Positions 16,314 to 24,951 of a stretch of 33,582 nucleotides of DNA are shown one piece after another. The position numbers and the translations under genes are program-made. The DNA comes from Promethearchaeota archaeon (GTDB taxonomy: Archaea; Asgardarchaeota; Lokiarchaeia; Sigyniarchaeales; SOKP01). The notes under the pieces were generated by a model, which did not search any database, was not told where the DNA came from, and saw nothing but the letters and a program-made list of their open reading frames with translations. The stretch spans positions 1-33,582 of the forward strand of contig JAFGGO010000188.1 of assembly GCA_016930515.1 (NCBI GenBank), read 5' to 3'. Position 1 is the first letter of the stretch. Each line of letters starts with the position of its first letter.

Positions 16314-16646
16314 ATGAACGCTTTAGAAAAGCTTAATATTGCCAAACTCTTGCTGGAGGAATATTTGGAAAACCTTATCATATCAATATCTGTTAATTAC
16401 GATTTCAAGCGAATCCATGTCCTTTTGAAGGACGGTGTTAACATATACATCGTTTATAACAACCACGAAGAATACAGCTATTCCGTTATTTTTTCCAAAC
16501 TAGAGCTCGATCGTTGTAGGTTTGATAATTACGACAAGGTTTGGGACGTTCCTTCTCGACCGCATCATTTTCATCCAAGATTTAAAAACGAAGCTGTTCA
16601 AAGCAGCATGACGGGCGACCCAAATCAAGACATCCCTCTTATGTAA
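16314..16646 (+). CDS. tumE: TumE-like toxin (DUF6516 family)
   Basis: The 110-aa product shows the family layout: strands carrying IYIVYNNHEEYSYSVIF, then KLELDRCRFDNYDKVWD, and a His/Pro-rich C-terminus RPHHFHPRFKNEAV followed by MTGDPNQDIP. The PHHFHP...GDP..D signature is what I know from TumE/DUF6516 toxins. The gene is coupled to the preceding small gene (AGGAT before ATG) as expected for a TA pair. The frame is intact. Assignment is from memory of the motif. Confidence 0.65.
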   Translation: MNALEKLNIAKLLLEEYLENLIISISVNYDFKRIHVLLKDGVNIYIVYNNHEEYSYSVIFSKLELDRCRFDNYDKVWDVPSRPHHFHPRFKNEAVQSSMTGDPNQDIPLM

Positions 16647-16703
16647 ATTATTAAAATCAAGAAAATTAATCAAATGATATTAATATTAGTTTGAAAAAGG
16701 GTA

Positions 16704-16815
16704 GAATTCCTGCTGTTTCTGCCTTATTATCTTGCGCCGCTCGACGATCCCTATCCTGTTTTTCCTCAACAAATCCTCCAATTTCTCGGTGAATTTCTCG
16801 AGCGTCAAGTTCTTT
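16704..16815 (-). repeat. Dispersed repeat, copy E (3' half only)
   Basis: Only the C-terminal half is present (NLTLEKFTEKLEDLL to QKQQEF); promoter and start are missing. It lies 9 nt downstream of the DUF5615 stop codon on the same strand and in the same frame, so read-through of a single TAA would fuse it to the toxin. The protein sequence is conserved despite the missing start. Confidence 0.85.
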
Positions 16816-16823
16816 TTATAATT

Positions 16824-17186
16824 TTACCTAATCCGTATGTTATTTTCTGAAATAATGATTAGTTTATTTAGATATTTATTTTGCTTTAAATCAATATTTT
16901 GCAAGGCTTTTTCTAAAAGCGCATTTGTTGCTTTTGGATGAGGTGATACAACTTGAAGCACTATGATTAATGGTGGTGTCCCCTGAAAAAAGCGATGGAG
17001 CACGCCGAATCCTCTATCGTGAGTTAAGATCGGCAATTTTTTTAAGATAGCGTGTTCAAAAATTTTCTCGTCTTCGATTCCAGCCTGTAAAATATCTTCG
17101 ATTTTTAAAACTTTAAATCCAGCTTTAATCAAGCAGGAAATTGTTGATTTAGCCAGACATTCGTCAACAATTATTTCCATCGACAT
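16824..17186 (-). CDS. DUF5615 PIN-like toxin (VapC45/Mut7-C type)
   Basis: The 120-aa product has the N-terminal acidic strand MEIIVDECL, KAGFKVLKIEDIL, EDEKIFEHA and the late motif PILTHDRGFG, the D...E...THDxDF-like order of DUF5615 PIN-like RNases. ATG 17186 follows the DUF433 gene by 12 bp. Together they form a DUF433-DUF5615 antitoxin-toxin pair (VapB45-VapC45 type). The frame is complete, unlike the second such toxin near the right edge (32781-33139). Confidence 0.8.
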   Translation of the reverse strand: MSMEIIVDECLAKSTISCLIKAGFKVLKIEDILQAGIEDEKIFEHAILKKLPILTHDRGFGVLHRFFQGTPPLIIVLQVVSPHPKATNALLEKALQNIDLKQNKYLNKLIIISENNIRIR

Positions 17187-17198
17187 CCCATTAAATGG

Positions 17199-17441
17199 TT
17201 AAGTGTTAATTATTTCTTCTTCGGGATGATCCATGATATAGGCGGAATAATCTAAAACTGCCCGTATATCTTCGTCCGTAATTCGAGGATATTCCTCAAT
17301 TATTTCTTGAAAAGAAGCACCGTCTCTTAGCATCGTTAAAATAATTGACAACGGTATCCGAGTTCCTTTAATAACTGGTTTACCAGATAAAATTTTAGGA
17401 TCGACAGTAATGCGATCGTTAAATACCTTCATTTTCCTCAA
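17199..17441 (-). CDS. DUF433 antitoxin
   Basis: The 80-aa product carries the hallmark of the family: ITVDPKILSGKPVIKGTRIP, then ILTMLRDGASFQEIIEEYPR and a TDEDIRAVLDY helix. DUF433 proteins bind DNA through a winged-helix-like fold and pair with DUF5615 toxins; the partner lies 12 bp downstream. The GTG or ATG choice at the start makes only a few residues of difference. Confidence 0.85.
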   Translation of the reverse strand: MRKMKVFNDRITVDPKILSGKPVIKGTRIPLSIILTMLRDGASFQEIIEEYPRITDEDIRAVLDYSAYIMDHPEEEIINT

Positions 17442-17518
17442 TAATTATAAAAAAAATCGATCAAATAAACCTTACTATATTCTTAGAGTTAAAATTGACA
17501 AAATTAATATTATAAAAC

Positions 17519-17715
17519 TTACGAAGTAAATCCTCCAATTTCTCGGTAAACTCTTCGAGCGTCAGGTTCTTGGTTGTCCGTGACCGAGTCGTAGTCGATG
17601 CTCACTTGATATAACCACCTCAACCAATCTGTAGTAATGCCTTGTAATAGCATTTTACAAGGATTTTTTAAAAAGAAGATCGGGTCATCGTATATATGTG
17701 ATTGCATTTCGAAAA
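17519..17715 (-). repeat. Dispersed repeat, copy F (3' end missing, +4 bp variant)
   Basis: Promoter, hairpin (CCTTGTAATAGC...TACAAGG), GAGGTGGT and GTG 17605 are present. The copy ends inside EDLLRK and carries the same GTTG insertion as D, J and M, so its frame (MSIDYDSVTDNQEPDARRV) stops at 17519. With copy E it brackets the DUF433-DUF5615 module; the two share about 55 bp, so this is not a simple insertion into one repeat. Confidence 0.85.
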
Positions 17716-17768
17716 ATTCCAGTTTTATGCCAGATGGATTTTTATTTCTAATAAATAATAAGAATGAT

Positions 17769-19676
17769 ATGAATAAAGTAACTAGTCAATATCTCAAAGT
17801 AAATAAAATCATTTTAACCATAATAATAATACTCTTAATGTTCGTCTTTATTAACTCTTCTAATTTATTCGAAAAAAAAGCTCAATATAAACCTCCAATT
17901 GAGCAGGACGGGCTTTCAATTTCTGAGAGCGTGCTTTGGGGCCCTAACGGTCTTTTCCTTAATAATGGAACGTTATTGGGCATTTTAAATACCGATTCTA
18001 ACGAATCGATTGTTTTATGGGGGAAAAACCAACATTTATATGTTCAACTCATCAATTTGACATGTCATGCAAAATGGAATCCCAATGGCGTGTTAGTAAG
18101 TACAACGGGAAATCATTCAAATGCTCAAATGATAAGCGATGGAGAGGGAGGTGTCATTATTACGTATGAAGATTTGAGAAGCGATTGGTATGGAATATCT
18201 GCCCAACGAATTAATTCAACAGGACATGTTCGATGGGGTAAAGAGGGCATTGTTCTCAGTAACATGAATTTTCAAAAATACTATCCCGAGGTGACAAGCG
18301 ATGGCCTTGGAGGGGCAATTGTCACTTGGCAGGATTCTAAAAGCCCATCTCCCTTTTCTTCCGATATTTACGCCCAAAGGATAGATGCTGATGGAACAGT
18401 GTTATGGATACCTAACGGAACGGTCGTTTGTAACGCTACAAATAAACAAATGTCTCCTAAAATTATTAGTGATGGACACGAAGGAGCAATTATTGTCTGG
18501 CAAGATGTGCGAAACGAATGTTTCGATATTTACGCCCAAAGGATAGACACTGATGGAAATGCGTTATGGAAACCAAACGGAACGGTCGTTTGTAATGGAA
18601 CTTTCTTTCATACTGAACTACAGATGGTACCTGATGATGAAGGGGGCGCCTTGATTGCGTGGAGCGACTCTAGAGACAATTGGGATATTTACGCACAGCG
18701 ATTAAACTCCGATGGAATTGCACAATGGACGCCTAACGGAACAGCTATTTGTAATACAAGTTATAAAGAAAAAGATTCAAAAATGATTGCAGATGGTTCT
18801 GGAGGCGCTTTCTTGGTATATCACAAATATAATGGAGAAGATCACGGTAGTTACGCTCAGCGCTTCAATTCTTCTGGGTTTATTCAATGGAATCCAAATG
18901 GTTCGATCGTATGTAGCAAAGGTTGTAATCAAAAGCAATTAACCTTAGATGGTGATGGAGGCTTTCTGATAACATGGGTAGACATAAGAGATTATAGCAG
19001 TCGCAATATCTATGCTCAGAAAGTTAATTCTGATGGATATTGCATGTGGCTCGCCGATGGGACGCTGATATGCGATGCAAAAAACGATCAAACTAATCCA
19101 CAAATAATTTCAGATGGTATAGGGGGTGCTTTTATTATTTGGTCTGATCCCAGAGATTATCCTCAGGTTAAATTATACGCACAAAGAGTCCTGGTAAATA
19201 ACCGCCCCGTTGTAAATCACCCCAACGATATTACAACAACTGTTTTGGGAACTGAGACTATTGAATGGGTGCTGAACGACGATATTGGAACAGGAAAGTA
19301 CCGAGTAACGATTACAGATTCCTTGGAACATTCGTATATCCATTTATCGTGGAGAACATGGGAAAACAACACGAATCTTAATGTTCAAATTAATCGTTCA
19401 AGCGACGGAGTCTTTAATTACACGATAGAATATACTGATAATCAAGGTTTATATGGGCAACTAGATACAGTGATAGTCATCATAAATCCAAAAAACGATG
19501 ACAATATACCAATAGATGACCCAAATGATGACAGTGAAGATCCTGACGATGGAGCAGACACGGCAAATAATAATGAAACAATTCTCGGATATCAAGTATT
19601 GACGATTGGTATCATCACTGGCTTAACATTGGTTTCAATTGCTTTTGTGATTCGTAAAAAGATGAGAATCAAATAA
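17769..19676 (+). CDS. Surface protein 3: eight-repeat propeller plus Ig-like domain and anchor
   Basis: The 635-aa product starts at ATG 17769, giving a normal signal peptide (KIILTIIIILLMFVFINSS). ATG 17727 is an alternative and sits about 30 nt after a TATATA stretch within repeat F, which could supply its promoter. Eight propeller repeats (for example SDGHEGAIIVWQDVR, DIYAQRIDTDG) are followed by an Ig- or cadherin-like domain (IEWVLNDDIGTGKYRVTI, GVFNYTIEYTDNQG), an Asp-rich linker, LGYQV, a membrane helix and RKKMRIK. The domain after the propeller is shared only with surface protein 5. An extracellular recognition or adhesion role is inferred. Confidence 0.85.
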   Translation: MNKVTSQYLKVNKIILTIIIILLMFVFINSSNLFEKKAQYKPPIEQDGLSISESVLWGPNGLFLNNGTLLGILNTDSNESIVLWGKNQHLYVQLINLTCHAKWNPNGVLVSTTGNHSNAQMISDGEGGVIITYEDLRSDWYGISAQRINSTGHVRWGKEGIVLSNMNFQKYYPEVTSDGLGGAIVTWQDSKSPSPFSSDIYAQRIDADGTVLWIPNGTVVCNATNKQMSPKIISDGHEGAIIVWQDVRNECFDIYAQRIDTDGNALWKPNGTVVCNGTFFHTELQMVPDDEGGALIAWSDSRDNWDIYAQRLNSDGIAQWTPNGTAICNTSYKEKDSKMIADGSGGAFLVYHKYNGEDHGSYAQRFNSSGFIQWNPNGSIVCSKGCNQKQLTLDGDGGFLITWVDIRDYSSRNIYAQKVNSDGYCMWLADGTLICDAKNDQTNPQIISDGIGGAFIIWSDPRDYPQVKLYAQRVLVNNRPVVNHPNDITTTVLGTETIEWVLNDDIGTGKYRVTITDSLEHSYIHLSWRTWENNTNLNVQINRSSDGVFNYTIEYTDNQGLYGQLDTVIVIINPKNDDNIPIDDPNDDSEDPDDGADTANNNETILGYQVLTIGIITGLTLVSIAFVIRKKMRIK

Positions 19677-19798
19677 AAGTTCTAATATTAAGCAATTATT
19701 CAATTAGATTTTTTTTAATATAATATAGAGAATTTAGTAAAGAAACACTCAGATTTATAAGTATGTAATGCATATTTGCATATATTGTTGATGATTCC

Positions 19799-19999
19799 AT
19801 GAAAGATAAGTGGTGGGATGTTAAAAAGGAAGCTGCGAGATTAAACATGAAAATTAGCGAATATATCGTTTTCTGCCACGAAATTAGAAAGAAAACCGAG
19901 ACAAAAGATAAATTATTGGAAATTTTAGAAAATCCTCTCGAGAACGGAATGAAAAACATCGATGCCATAGTTGCAAGCAAAAACATGTGGAAAACATGA
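19799..19999 (+). CDS. vapB: VapB antitoxin, copy 1, N-terminally shortened
   Basis: The 66-aa product starts at ATG 19799 and is nearly identical to the VapB at 28720 from KDKWWD onward. Comparison shows about 17 bp missing upstream (copy 2 has MRTSIIIDD here), so the start codon and the DNA-contacting beta-strand of the ribbon-helix-helix fold are lost. The upstream operator is also altered by one base. It overlaps the vapC start by ATGA. It probably cannot repress well. Confidence 0.75.
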   Translation: MKDKWWDVKKEAARLNMKISEYIVFCHEIRKKTETKDKLLEILENPLENGMKNIDAIVASKNMWKT

Positions 20000-20403
20000 A
20001 AGGAATAGACTCAAACATCATAATTTACGCTTTAAATAAGGATTTACCAGAACACGAATCTTGAAGGAACCTCCTTGTAAAAGTCGCCAAGGGACTTGAA
20101 ACAATAGCCATACCTACCGTTGTTTTAATGGAGAGTTATCACGTTCTCGTAAGAGCGTACAAGTTCGCACCTTCCGAAGTAAAAAAACGCTTGGTTTCTA
20201 TCATTGAATCAGAAAACATAAACATATTAGGAGAGGGATTATCTTCGATCTTGCTGGCCTTTGATGTTGCTGAAGAATTTGATACGGGTGGGCGCGACTC
20301 GCTCATTGCTGCCTGTCTATTGGAAAACAATATAAAAGAACTTTACTCACACGACAAAGATTCTGATAAGATTAACCTCATAAAACGAATAGATCCCATA
20401 TAA
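19996..20403 (+). pseudogene. vapC: VapC PIN toxin, copy 1, with in-frame TGA
   Basis: The frame from ATG 19996 matches the intact VapC at 28947 along its length (KGIDSNIIIYALNKDLPEHE, MESYHVLVRAYKFA, GGRDSLIAA, SHDKDSDK). Codon 23 is TGA at 20062-20064, where copy 2 has TGC (Cys), a one-base change. PIN toxins cleave RNA with a cluster of acidic residues, and the first (Asp of GIDSN) lies before the stop, so neither piece can be active alone. With the shortened VapB this module is decaying. The tail of the peptide frame of repeat G runs antisense through its 3' end. Confidence 0.85.
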
Positions 20404-20583
20404 TCTTATCATGCATATACCAGCGGATATAAAACACATATTAAATTCCTGTTGTGTCTGCCTAATGATCTTGCGCCTTTCGACAATCCCGATGCGATTC
20501 TTCCTGAGTAAATCCTCCAATTTCTCGGTAAACTCCTCGAGCGTCAGGTTCTTGTCCATGAACGAGTCGTAGTCGAGGCTCAC
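20347..20583 (-). CDS. Repeat-encoded small charged peptide, copy G
   Basis: The 78-aa product starts at GTG 20583. The conserved module is intact apart from conservative changes (SLDYDSFMDKN, RQTQQEF), with many synonymous substitutions relative to copy A (for example AAT CGC ATC GGG ATT). It has the longest tail (NMCFISAGICMIRLYGIY and on), which is antisense to the end of the vapC pseudogene and therefore probably fortuitous. Confidence 0.45.
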   Translation of the reverse strand: MSLDYDSFMDKNLTLEEFTEKLEDLLRKNRIGIVERRKIIRQTQQEFNMCFISAGICMIRLYGIYSFYEVNLIRIFVV

Positions 20584-20693
20584 TGTTGTAGTACCACCTC
20601 AACCAATCTTTAGTTACACCTTGTAGTACGATCCTACCAAGGCCATTTAAATATGACATCGAGCGAACCTTTACATGTGATTGCATTTCGAAA
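20444..20693 (-). repeat. Dispersed repeat, copy G (complete)
   Basis: This complete copy lies after the decayed VapBC module. The hairpin arm is the CCTTGGTAGG...CTACAAGG variant also seen in M and N. It starts 40 bp after the vapC pseudogene stop. Confidence 0.9.
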
Positions 20694-20729
20694 TACATCT
20701 ATCTATAAAAAAATTACTTTTTATGATAA

Positions 20730-21013
20730 TTATAATGACAACATACTCGAACTATGAATTATCCTTAAGATTTGAATTTTTTCTTCAAAAATCCCGTATA
20801 TAATGCGATAATTTCCAAATATTAATTCTCTATAATTGGGATCGTTTAATTCGGGTACTTTTCTTCCCATTTTCTTGAACTGAATTAAATTTTGTACTTT
20901 TTCGCGAACTTAGTCAAAAAAGGAAAGGGGTATTCAAGAGAATCTTGAGCGATATAATCAATAATTTCATTCAAGTCGGATTCTGCGAGCGAAGACCATT
21001 CTATTTTAGCCAT
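20730..21013 (-). pseudogene. ParE/RelE-like toxin with frameshift
   Basis: From ATG 21013 the frame reads MAKIEWSSLAESDLNEIIDY and then FPFLTKFAKKYKI before a stop. In the next frame it continues VREKVQNLIQFKKMGRKVPE, then YRELIFGNYRIIYGIFEE and IHSSSMLSL, ending at 20730. A single-base change near codon 38 explains this. It overlaps the antitoxin gene by 13 nt, as do the related pairs at 27.3 and 28.0 kb, which confirms the start. The toxin is inactive unless frameshifting occurs. Confidence 0.85.
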
Positions 21014-21201
21014 TTTTCTAATCTCTTTTTCGCGTTTTCCATGACTTTCTCGTGAGGAATTACATTACCCTGCTCAATTTGCTCGACTCCTGCAATAATT
21101 TTCTTTCTTACACATAAATGATACATGATATCATCAATAGACGAATCATCGGGTAATTTTTTAATGAGATCTATGATATCTTCCTTGACATTTATGGTCA
21201 T
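21001..21201 (-). CDS. Antitoxin of the frameshifted ParE/RelE module
   Basis: The 66-aa product (KEDIIDLIKKLPDDSSIDDI, YHLCVRKKI, C-terminal KRLEKWLK) is related to those at 27303 and 28024. The frame is intact although the toxin is broken. A TATA-like tract precedes ATG 21201. The C-terminal Lys-Trp-Leu end overlaps the toxin start in a conserved manner. Confidence 0.75.
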   Translation of the reverse strand: MTINVKEDIIDLIKKLPDDSSIDDIMYHLCVRKKIIAGVEQIEQGNVIPHEKVMENAKKRLEKWLK

Positions 21202-21289
21202 GATACCTCATTTATAATAGTGATTTTTTCTATTAAATTTAATCTTTAATAAAAACCTTTTTTTAATCAGATATAATCCTAGGTTTTTA

Positions 21290-21463
21290 TTACAAGAAAA
21301 TGCTTAATGAGGGAATAAACTTTAATTCCCACGTCTTTTGCCTCATGATCTTGCGCCGCTCGACGATCCCAATGCGGTTCTTGCGCAGTAAATCCTCGAG
21401 TTTCTGGGTAAACTCCTCGAGCGTCAGGTTCTTGTCCGTGACCGAGTCGTAGTCGATGCTCAC
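21290..21463 (-). CDS. Repeat-encoded small charged peptide, copy H
   Basis: The 57-aa product starts at GTG 21463. The module is intact (SVTDKNLTLEEFTQKLEDLL, NRIGIVERRKIMRQ) with a divergent end KTWE and the tail LKFIPSLSIFL. It shares the Thr variant (TDKN) of the +4 bp group but lacks the insertion, so it may represent the parent of that group. Confidence 0.5.
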   Translation of the reverse strand: MSIDYDSVTDKNLTLEEFTQKLEDLLRKNRIGIVERRKIMRQKTWELKFIPSLSIFL

Positions 21464-21574
21464 TGTTTCGATACCACCTTAACTAAAACAATATTTTGCC
21501 TTGTAATAGCGTTCTACAAGGGTTATTTAAAAATAACATCGAGTCATCGTATATATGTGATTGCATATCGAAAA
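21324..21574 (-). repeat. Dispersed repeat, copy H (complete)
   Basis: This complete copy lies between the ParE pseudogene module and propeller gene 4. The hairpin is CCTTGTAATAGCG...TACAAGG. The Shine-Dalgarno region reads AAGGTGGT instead of GAGGTGGT. The right edge is GATTGCATATCGAAA. Confidence 0.9.
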
Positions 21575-21681
21575 AAATCGAATATAAATATTGCAAAAAG
21601 TACCCCCATAGATTTAAATTCCAATTACTAATCCTTTAAATAATAAGATCATAAAATCTTCAAAACAAGGAAGAAAAGTTA

Positions 21682-23334
21682 ATGGACAAAAAAATTAATA
21701 GAAATAGAAGAACGCGTGGAACGAGACATTTTGCTTTACTCATACCTATTGTTTTAGGATTGATGTTTTTCAGTGTCGGAACTATTTCCAGCATTGATAT
21801 AATTTTTAATAAGGAAAGATATAAAATCGAAGAAACTACTGGAGTGGACCGCAAGCTCTCTGTAAGTGTTTTAGAAAGCGGCGAAGGAATTCCCATTTGC
21901 AGCGCTGATGGTTATCAATTTGATTCTCACCTAATAAGGGACGATAATGGAGGTTATATCTTTGTTTGGACTGATAATCGAAACGGGAATTATGACATAT
22001 ACTGCCAACGAGTGGATTCCGAAGGAAACTCAAATTGGGGCACCAATGGGGCACCTATTTGTACATTAGCGGAAAATCAAATGTTTCCAGAAATAGTGGG
22101 AGACATTACTGGTGGAGCCATCGTTGCGTGGCTTGACAATAGGAGCGGTAATGGTTATGAGATTTACGCTCAAAAGATTGATAGTTCGGGAAACTTGCAG
22201 TGGTCCGCAAATGGCGTCTTGCTCTCTAACAGGATTGCGTGGGCTGAAAGTCTCAAGTTGACAAGCGACAATAACGGCGGAGCCATCGCAACTTGGTCTT
22301 ACGATTTGGATGGTGTAGGATTCGACATATATGCCCAAAGGATAACGTCGGACGGACAGGTGAATTGGACGGCAAACGGCATTCCCATTTGCGATTTAAG
22401 TGGGACGCAATCTGATTCCTGCATTGTTAGCGACGATGTCGGTGGAGCTGTCATTTTTTGGGACGACTCGAGGATCGGAAATGATGGTATTTACGCCCAA
22501 CGAGTGAATTTAACAGGGCACGCGCAATGGGATTCTAACGGGACGGCCGTTTGTTCCGTTTTGAACGAGCGTGGTTGTTATCCCCGCGCTATTAACGATG
22601 GAACTGGAACGGGAAATGTCATTGTCACGTGGTGCGATTATCGAAGTGAAAATTACGATTCGTTTGCTCAAAAAATCAACTCAACGGGACACGCTCAATG
22701 GCTTCCAGAGGGCGTTCCGATTTGTACGGCTTTAACACATCGCGATCATGCATCTCCCTTAGTCGGTGACGGAGCTGGTGGTGCCATAATTGCGTGGGAC
22801 GAAAGTCGGGTTCTTGGTCTGGATTCCAGTGACCTACAACAAGTATATGCCCAGAGAATTACCTCGGACGGACAGGTGAATTGGACAACAAACGGCGTTC
22901 CCATTTGCGAAGTACCTGGGTATCAGACTTCCACGCAAGTTGCAAGCGATTATTCTGGTGGAGCCGTGATTGCTTGGGTAGACGATAGAAATAGTGATAT
23001 TGAACTTGATCACGACATTTACGCTCAAAAAATTAATATTATGGGGCACATCCAATGGGAACCTAACGGGACGGCAATCTGCCGCAAACCTGGATGGCAA
23101 GTTAGCCCGCAACTGGTTGGCGACGGTTATGGGGGTATTATTATTTCATGGATCGACCATCGTGATATTTACGCCCAACGGTTTAATTTTGATGCTAAAC
23201 GACAATGGTCTCTCTCTAGTGATTCACCAACCATTTCAGGGTTTGATTTATCGATCTTGGGTTCGTTTACCTTGATTTGTTTGCTCTCTATAAGCGTTAT
23301 TCTAATCAAAACCAAGCGTATGCGAAAAGATTAA
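21682..23334 (+). CDS. Surface protein 4: eight-repeat propeller with membrane anchor
   Basis: The 550-aa product starts at ATG 21682 and has a signal peptide (RTRGTRHFALLIPIVLGLMF). Eight repeats follow, for example DDNGGYIFVWTDNRNGNYDI and DGAGGAIIAWDESR; the last repeat is shortened (SWIDHRDIYAQRF). The end is ISGFDLSIL, a hydrophobic helix and KTKRMRKD. It lacks the shared 43-bp promoter element of genes 1, 2 and 6; a CTTTAAATAA box lies about 45 nt before the start. There is no extra domain. It lies between repeat copies H and I. Confidence 0.85.
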   Translation: MDKKINRNRRTRGTRHFALLIPIVLGLMFFSVGTISSIDIIFNKERYKIEETTGVDRKLSVSVLESGEGIPICSADGYQFDSHLIRDDNGGYIFVWTDNRNGNYDIYCQRVDSEGNSNWGTNGAPICTLAENQMFPEIVGDITGGAIVAWLDNRSGNGYEIYAQKIDSSGNLQWSANGVLLSNRIAWAESLKLTSDNNGGAIATWSYDLDGVGFDIYAQRITSDGQVNWTANGIPICDLSGTQSDSCIVSDDVGGAVIFWDDSRIGNDGIYAQRVNLTGHAQWDSNGTAVCSVLNERGCYPRAINDGTGTGNVIVTWCDYRSENYDSFAQKINSTGHAQWLPEGVPICTALTHRDHASPLVGDGAGGAIIAWDESRVLGLDSSDLQQVYAQRITSDGQVNWTTNGVPICEVPGYQTSTQVASDYSGGAVIAWVDDRNSDIELDHDIYAQKINIMGHIQWEPNGTAICRKPGWQVSPQLVGDGYGGIIISWIDHRDIYAQRFNFDAKRQWSLSSDSPTISGFDLSILGSFTLICLLSISVILIKTKRMRKD

Positions 23335-23697
23335 ATTCGTTAAAATTCAAATTCTTTTTATTTTTTTTCAAATTAACAGATTTTCAAAAAAGAGATTATT
23401 TTTAATTTTTGAATTTTGATTGAAATCAGAAAATCATTAATTTAAAGTCGACAATAATTTCAAATATGTCATTTCTTTTAATGTTGAGAAAATTAAATGG
23501 TCTTTTTTTTGTACAATCCGTTTATTTTTCTTTTTTCGATAAAAAATTGCTATATTTGATTAATTTCAGTAGTTATTCAAGTTACGACATTATTTGAGGA
23601 ATGATATTCCCATTTTTCGTCGGAATTAATTTTATGATTTTTAAAATTCGATTAAGTTTGTAAATTTAAAAATGCCCTCAAACGGAGAAATCATAAA
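23335..23697. other. 363-bp AT-rich gap without recognisable genes
   Basis: I see no convincing frame, repeat copy or hairpin here. The stretch is very AT-rich with T-runs just after propeller gene 4, where a terminator would be expected. It may hold decayed cassette DNA. Confidence 0.5.
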
Positions 23698-23800
23698 TCT
23701 TTGCGTTTTTTGTCTATGATCTTTCTCCGCTCGACGATTCCTATCCTGTTCTTGCGCAGCAGGTCCTTAAACGATATATTAGTGCCTTATATGTTGAGAA
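23698..23800 (-). repeat. Dispersed repeat, copy I (internally deleted)
   Basis: The 3' half (DLLRKNRIGIVERRKII) is followed directly by TTAAACGATATATTAGTGCC and TTATATG, which resembles the promoter edge of complete copies (TTTAAACGAAATATCG, TTTATATG). The middle, with hairpin, start and N-terminus, is deleted. It lies downstream of the minus-strand VapBC module. Confidence 0.7.
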
Positions 23801-23822
23801 TTCCTTATTCAAAAAAGTATAA

Positions 23823-24257
23823 TTAGTCCCAAAACTCTACTTGAAAACTTGTATTCAGGTTATTTAACTTTTCAAAGTGTTTTTTATCAGAAGTAATGAG
23901 CTTAAAGTCGTTTAAAATGGCAATTGTTCCAATTAACAAGTCCATAATTGGAATAAGGGTTCCCTTTCTTTCGAGAGAAAGCTTGAGTTCGGCAAATTTT
24001 TTTGCTCCCTCGCGAGTTAAGGAGAATATCTTTTTGCGCTTGTCGAATTCATTAAGCATAAGATCAACTATTTTAAGTTGTTCTTTCATTCGTGCTGGAG
24101 ATTGTACTCGATTAATACCATCAAATAATTCCGCAATGTTATAAACGGTTATGCTCTTGTCTATTTGGCTTCTTGTTAATTTGTTATATTTTATGACGAT
24201 ATCTTCTCTTCCCCGTAAAAACCCTATTATTATATTAGTATCCAATAGAACAGTCAT
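23823..24257 (-). CDS. vapC: VapC PIN-domain toxin
   Basis: The 144-aa product starts at ATG 24257, overlapping the vapB stop by ATGA; the longer frame from 24323 would run back into vapB. PIN features are MTVLLDTNIIIGFLRG (first Asp), YNIAELFDGI (Glu), and PIMDLLIGTIAI with ITSDKKHFEKL (further acidic residues). The expected activity is cleavage of tRNA or rRNA loops by a metal-dependent RNase, restrained by VapB. All acidic positions are present. Confidence 0.85.
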   Translation of the reverse strand: MTVLLDTNIIIGFLRGREDIVIKYNKLTRSQIDKSITVYNIAELFDGINRVQSPARMKEQLKIVDLMLNEFDKRKKIFSLTREGAKKFAELKLSLERKGTLIPIMDLLIGTIAILNDFKLITSDKKHFEKLNNLNTSFQVEFWD

Positions 24258-24499
24258 TTGGTTTCCTCTGATATTAAATGACGATTCCGTTCTTCTTGAA
24301 TCGTGTCTTCTACTTCTTTCCAATATTCTTCGTCGTCTTTAAATACTCCTACATATTTTAAAAGAATGTCCTCGTTATTCTTGCTTTCTTGAGTATTGCA
24401 AAGACGAAGTATGAGATCTGAATAACTTTCCTTTTCTTTCTTGAATTTCTTTAATTTTTTATAGGCTTTTAAATTTAATGAGATGGTTTTTTGTGTCAT
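24254..24499 (-). CDS. vapB: VapB ribbon-helix-helix antitoxin
   Basis: The 81-aa product has an N-terminal strand (TQKTISLNLKAYKKLKKFKK) and the second helix ESYSDLILRL, typical of ribbon-helix-helix VapB proteins. An acidic C-terminal region (FKDDEEYWKEVEDTIQEE) would neutralise the toxin. It is a different lineage from the duplicated VapB at 19799/28720. It probably autoregulates the operon. Confidence 0.8.
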   Translation of the reverse strand: MTQKTISLNLKAYKKLKKFKKEKESYSDLILRLCNTQESKNNEDILLKYVGVFKDDEEYWKEVEDTIQEERNRHLISEETK

Positions 24500-24597
24500 A
24501 TGATTATTATTAAGCTAAGATTATATAAATAGATATCTATTTAGATCTATTTACTTTCATTATATGATTCTCAAAAATTATTAAATTCGATATAATA

Positions 24598-24852
24598 AAT
24601 TCCTGCTGTTTCTGCCTGATGATTTTCCTTCTTTCGACGATTCCGATGCGGTTTTTGCGGAGTAGATCTTACAATTTCTCGGTAAACTCCTCGAGCGTCA
24701 GGTTCTTGGTTGTCCGTGACCGAGTCGTGGTCGATGCTCACTTGATTACACCACCTCAACCAATCTTTAGTTAAGCCTTATAATGCTATTTTGCAATGGC
24801 TTTTTAAATACGATATCGAGTTAACCTATATATGTGATTGCATTTCCAAAAA
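24598..24852 (-). repeat. Dispersed repeat, copy J (complete length, coding frame broken)
   Basis: The length is full, but it carries the +4 bp GTTG insertion after the start (GTG 24741; DNQEPDARGV) and, in the original frame, a TAA replacing Glu in EKLED. The N-terminal frame runs on to 24571 as nonsense. The hairpin is the weaker CCTTATAATGC...GCAATGG form shared with D. The left edge is AATTCCTGCTG. Confidence 0.9.
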
Positions 24853-24951
24853 GAAATTATCATAGTACAAAATAAACGATAAAATATAAATAAAAAGCGC
24901 GATAATATAAAAAGGATTAAATTTAAGACAAAAAAACCAAGAGATATAGGA

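Noticed and set aside
24571-24741. Frameshifted peptides beginning SIDHDSVTDNQEPDARG as a distinct protein family
   Set aside because: They arise from the +4 bp insertion in copies D, F, J and M; the downstream DNA still matches the normal coding frame, so I treat them as broken copies.
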